In this document: positions 61,827-64,000 of the stretch, in pieces
Layout: each line of letters begins with the position of its first letter
Numbering within the stretch: position 1 is the first letter of the stretch
Assembly: GCA_965226045.1 (NCBI GenBank)
Contig: CBDDBU010000019.1
Coordinates: 43,328-107,327, forward strand
Source: CBDDBU01 sp965226045
GTDB taxonomy: Bacteria; Pseudomonadota; Alphaproteobacteria; VGEJ01
Reading direction: 5' to 3'
DNA length: 64,000 nucleotides
Translations under genes and position numbers: made by a program
The notes under the pieces: generated by a model
What the model saw: the letters and a program-made list of their open reading frames with translations, nothing else
What the model was told of the DNA's origin: nothing
Database searches by the model: none

Positions 61827-62482
61827 ACGTCTTCGGCAAGGCGCGGCATCGTTTGCGCTTCCGCCGGCGCGGCAAGCGACGGCCCGTTTGGGTTTGGCTG
61901 GTCGCGGTCGTCGTCGCGGCCAGCCTGGCGTGGCTCGTCGGCTTGGTGTGGTTCGCGGCTTCGCTCCCCCGCGAGGTCGCCGATCGGGAGACCGTCACCG
62001 ACGGCATCGTCGTTCTGACCGGTGGGGCGGAACGCATCGAGACCGGGATCGCGCTGCTGGCGGCGCGCAAGGCGGAAAAGCTCTTGCTCTCGGGCGCTGG
62101 CGTGGGCTGGCACCGTGACGGCGTCGATGCGCTCTCCGACCGCCTGCCCGAGCTCTTCGCCTGCTGCATCGTGATCGACTACGAGGCCGCAGATACCGCC
62201 GGCAATGCTGCGGGCACGGCCCAATGGGCGGCGGCGGAGGGTTATCACAGCCTGCGCGTGGTTACGGCCAACTATCACATGCTGCGAAGCCTGGTGGAAC
62301 TGGGCCGCACCATGCCGAAGGTCCGGCTCATCGCCCACCCCGTCGCGCCCGGCCACGTGCGCCTGGACAACTGGTGGGTTTGGCCTGGCACCGCCAGCCT
62401 GCTCGCCCGCGAGTACACCAAGTATCTGGTCAGCGTCGCACGGGCCGAAGTCCTGCGCGCCGTCGCCGGTGACGGCACATGA
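61823..62482 (+). CDS. YdcF/ElyC-family membrane protein (DUF218)
   Basis: A 219-residue protein with one N-terminal membrane helix (VWLVAVVVAASLAWLVGLVWF) and a periplasmic or cytoplasmic-face DUF218 domain: GIVVLTGGAERIETGIALL, KLLLSGAGVG and RVVTANYHMLRSLVEL. Relatives (ElyC, SanA, YdcF) affect envelope integrity and peptidoglycan precursor lipid use. It overlaps both neighbours by four bases, consistent with an envelope operon ftsEX-HAD-ydcF-plsC. Confidence 0.92.
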   Translation: MNVFGKARHRLRFRRRGKRRPVWVWLVAVVVAASLAWLVGLVWFAASLPREVADRETVTDGIVVLTGGAERIETGIALLAARKAEKLLLSGAGVGWHRDGVDALSDRLPELFACCIVIDYEAADTAGNAAGTAQWAAAEGYHSLRVVTANYHMLRSLVELGRTMPKVRLIAHPVAPGHVRLDNWWVWPGTASLLAREYTKYLVSVARAEVLRAVAGDGT

Positions 62483-63243
62483 TGCTGTTCCTGCGCTCTC
62501 TCGCCTTCAACGTGGCGTTCTTCGGATGGACCGGCGTGGTCGCGACAGTGCTGCTGTTGGCCCTGATGATGCCGCGAGTGGTCGTCGTGCGCGCCGTTAG
62601 AATGTGGGTCCGCGGCGTCCTGTCGCTGCAGCGCATCGTCGGCCAGCGGGTCGAGATCCGGGGCCGCGAGCGCGTGCCGACGGGGCCTGTGCTCATCGCC
62701 TCCAACCACCAATCGGCGTGGGATACGCTGATCTTCAATCTGGCCCTGAATGACCCAAGCTTCGTCCTCAAAAAGGAGCTCTACCTAATTCCGGCCTTCG
62801 GCTGGGAGCTAAGACATGCCGGCATGATTCCGATCGATCGCCGAGGCGGGGTGGTGGCGTTGAATGAGATGGTGCGCACGGCCAAGGCGATCGCGGCAAG
62901 CGGTCGGCCCATCGTTATCTTCCCGGAAGGCACGCGGATGGCGCCCGGTCACGAGGCGCCGTATCATCCGGGGGTCGCGGCGCTCTATCGGGCGCTGAAT
63001 CTTGCGGTGGTGCCGGTCGCGCTCAACTCGGGCCAATTCTGGCCGCGCCGTGGCTTCTTGCGGTATCCAGGCATCCTCATCCTGGAGTTTCAACCGCCGA
63101 TCCCCGCTGGTCTGGAGCGGCGGGTATTTGTCGAGAGACTTCGCTATGCCATCGAGACCGCGTCGGCCGCGCTACGCGCGCAGGCCCAACCGTTGAATGT
63201 GCCATCGGTCCCTGGCGGAGTAGAACATAAACGGAACGTGTGA
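62479..63243 (+). CDS. plsC: 1-acyl-sn-glycerol-3-phosphate acyltransferase
   Basis: A 254-residue membrane-bound acyltransferase forming phosphatidic acid. N-terminal membrane segment FNVAFFGWTGVVATVLLLALMM, catalytic motif SNHQSAWDT (NHxxxxD), the GMIPIDRRGG motif, and the substrate motif IFPEGTRMAPG. Last gene in the ftsE-ftsX run, before nrdJ. Appears complete. Confidence 0.94.
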   Translation: MMLFLRSLAFNVAFFGWTGVVATVLLLALMMPRVVVVRAVRMWVRGVLSLQRIVGQRVEIRGRERVPTGPVLIASNHQSAWDTLIFNLALNDPSFVLKKELYLIPAFGWELRHAGMIPIDRRGGVVALNEMVRTAKAIAASGRPIVIFPEGTRMAPGHEAPYHPGVAALYRALNLAVVPVALNSGQFWPRRGFLRYPGILILEFQPPIPAGLERRVFVERLRYAIETASAALRAQAQPLNVPSVPGGVEHKRNV

Positions 63244-63288
63244 TATTATGGCCGCGCTAACCCCGACGCGCCTCCTGGAGAGACTCCG

Positions 63289-64000
63289 ATGCCGATGATG
63301 GCGCCCATATCCCAGCAGATCTGGGATATGAAATATCGCCTGAAGGCCGCCGACGGGGCGCCCATCGACGGCGCTATCGAGGACACCTGGCGCCGGGTCG
63401 CCGCTGCGCTGGCCGTCGTCGAGACGGAACCGGCGCGCTGGACCGCTACCTTCTACGAGGCGATGGAGGATTTTCGGTTCCTGCCGGCCGGTCGCATCAT
63501 CGCCGGCGCGGGGAGCGAACGCCGGGTCACGCTGTTCAACTGTTTCGTCATGGGCACCATCCCAGACGACATGACCGGCATCTTCGACAATCTCAAGGAA
63601 GCCGCCCTGACCATGCAGCAGGGCGGCGGCATCGGTTACGATTTCTCGACGCTGCGGCCTAAGGGGGCGCCGGTCAAGGGGGTCGGCGCGGACGCCTCGG
63701 GCCCATTGAGCTTCATGGACGTCTGGGACGCCATGTGCCGGACCATCATGAGCGCGGGATATCGGCGCGGCGCGATGATGGCGACGATGCGCTGCGATCA
63801 TCCCGACATCGAGGCTTTCGTCGCCGCCAAGCGCGATCCCGGACGGCTGCGCATGTTCAACCTCTCAGTGCTGGTGAGCGATGCGTTTGTGGCGGCGGTC
63901 AAGGCCGACGCGCCCTGGGAACTGAGCTTTGGCGGTGTCGTCCACAAGGTGATGCCGGCACGCGAGTTGTGGGACGCAATCATGCGCGCCACATACGGTT
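63289..64000 (+). CDS. nrdJ: Adenosylcobalamin-dependent ribonucleotide reductase (3' partial)
   Basis: The start of a class II ribonucleotide reductase, running off the window end with 237 codons visible and no stop. ATG 63289 has GGAGAGA about 6 bases upstream. It opens ISQQIWDMKYRL and has the N-terminal active-site Cys in FNCFVMGTIPDDM, the QQGGGIGYDFSTLRP loop, and ASGPLSFMDVWDAMCRTIMS. The family is B12-dependent and oxygen-indifferent. An unlisted class I enzyme elsewhere is possible. Confidence 0.93.
   Translation, partial: MPMMAPISQQIWDMKYRLKAADGAPIDGAIEDTWRRVAAALAVVETEPARWTATFYEAMEDFRFLPAGRIIAGAGSERRVTLFNCFVMGTIPDDMTGIFDNLKEAALTMQQGGGIGYDFSTLRPKGAPVKGVGADASGPLSFMDVWDAMCRTIMSAGYRRGAMMATMRCDHPDIEAFVAAKRDPGRLRMFNLSVLVSDAFVAAVKADAPWELSFGGVVHKVMPARELWDAIMRATYG

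Overview
The window is a high-GC chromosomal segment whose gene content and order point to an alphaproteobacterium, probably Rhodospirillales-like. The signs are a cinA-sfsA-map-radC block, an argH-lptM-lysA-TIGR02302 block followed by an MJ0042 zinc-ribbon gene, ftsE-ftsX and plsC, a persulfide-sensor-type ArsR regulator beside sulfite genes, and a class II (B12-dependent) ribonucleotide reductase. The genus cannot be named from sequence alone.

Layout. 1-5.6 kb: peptide ABC importer operon (binding protein, two permeases, fused double ATPase). 5.7-9.5 kb: broken PA14-domain gene, small heat-shock gene, and an isoprenylcysteine-methyltransferase-like gene split by an IS256 element beside a MarR regulator. 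9.5-15.8 kb: MATE pump, acyl-CoA dehydrogenase, TPR protein, M20 amidohydrolase, cupin, broken small secreted protein. 15.86-19.4 kb: tRNA-Leu(TAA), GNAT, cinA, sfsA, map, broken radC. 19.5-23.6 kb: small conserved protein, alanine dehydrogenase, SDR, acyl-CoA synthetase. 23.7-34.1 kb: sulfur island with ccdA, tusA, a TIGR02186 protein, a TauE/SafE exporter, an operator-like inverted repeat, soeABC (soeA destroyed, soeB truncated) and an ArsR regulator with paired cysteines. 34.2-36.4 kb: IS6 and IS256 elements side by side. 36.4-46.4 kb: catabolic and accessory genes (TPP enzyme, MDR reductase, CocE/NonD hydrolase, triple-RidA gene with an amber codon, PhyH dioxygenase, sugar-type ABC importer). 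46.5-49.4 kb: IS1182 nested in the end of an IS630. 49.4-64 kb: mostly intact housekeeping genes (etfBA, 3-hydroxyacyl-CoA dehydrogenase, TlpA, argH, lptM, lysA, TIGR02302, zinc-ribbon protein, ftsEX, HAD phosphatase, YdcF, plsC, start of nrdJ).

Two themes stand out. First, there are six insertion sequences of five families, four of them with clear target duplications. Second, many non-essential genes are broken by frameshifts, in-frame TAG codons, internal deletions or insertions (PA14 gene, ICMT-like gene, secreted Cys protein, radC, soeA, soeB, istA, triple RidA, CpdR-like regulator). Core genes are intact apart from that regulator. This looks like recent genome erosion with IS expansion, although assembly error has to be excluded at homopolymer and dinucleotide sites.

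The most informative biology is the sulfite module. The TauE exporter and soeABC diverge from a shared promoter region that carries an AT-rich inverted repeat overlapping a perfect TATAAT. A BigR/SqrR-like regulator sits at the far end, yet the catalytic subunit has been inactivated several times over. No gene-free stretch longer than about 300 bases exists outside the insertion sequences.
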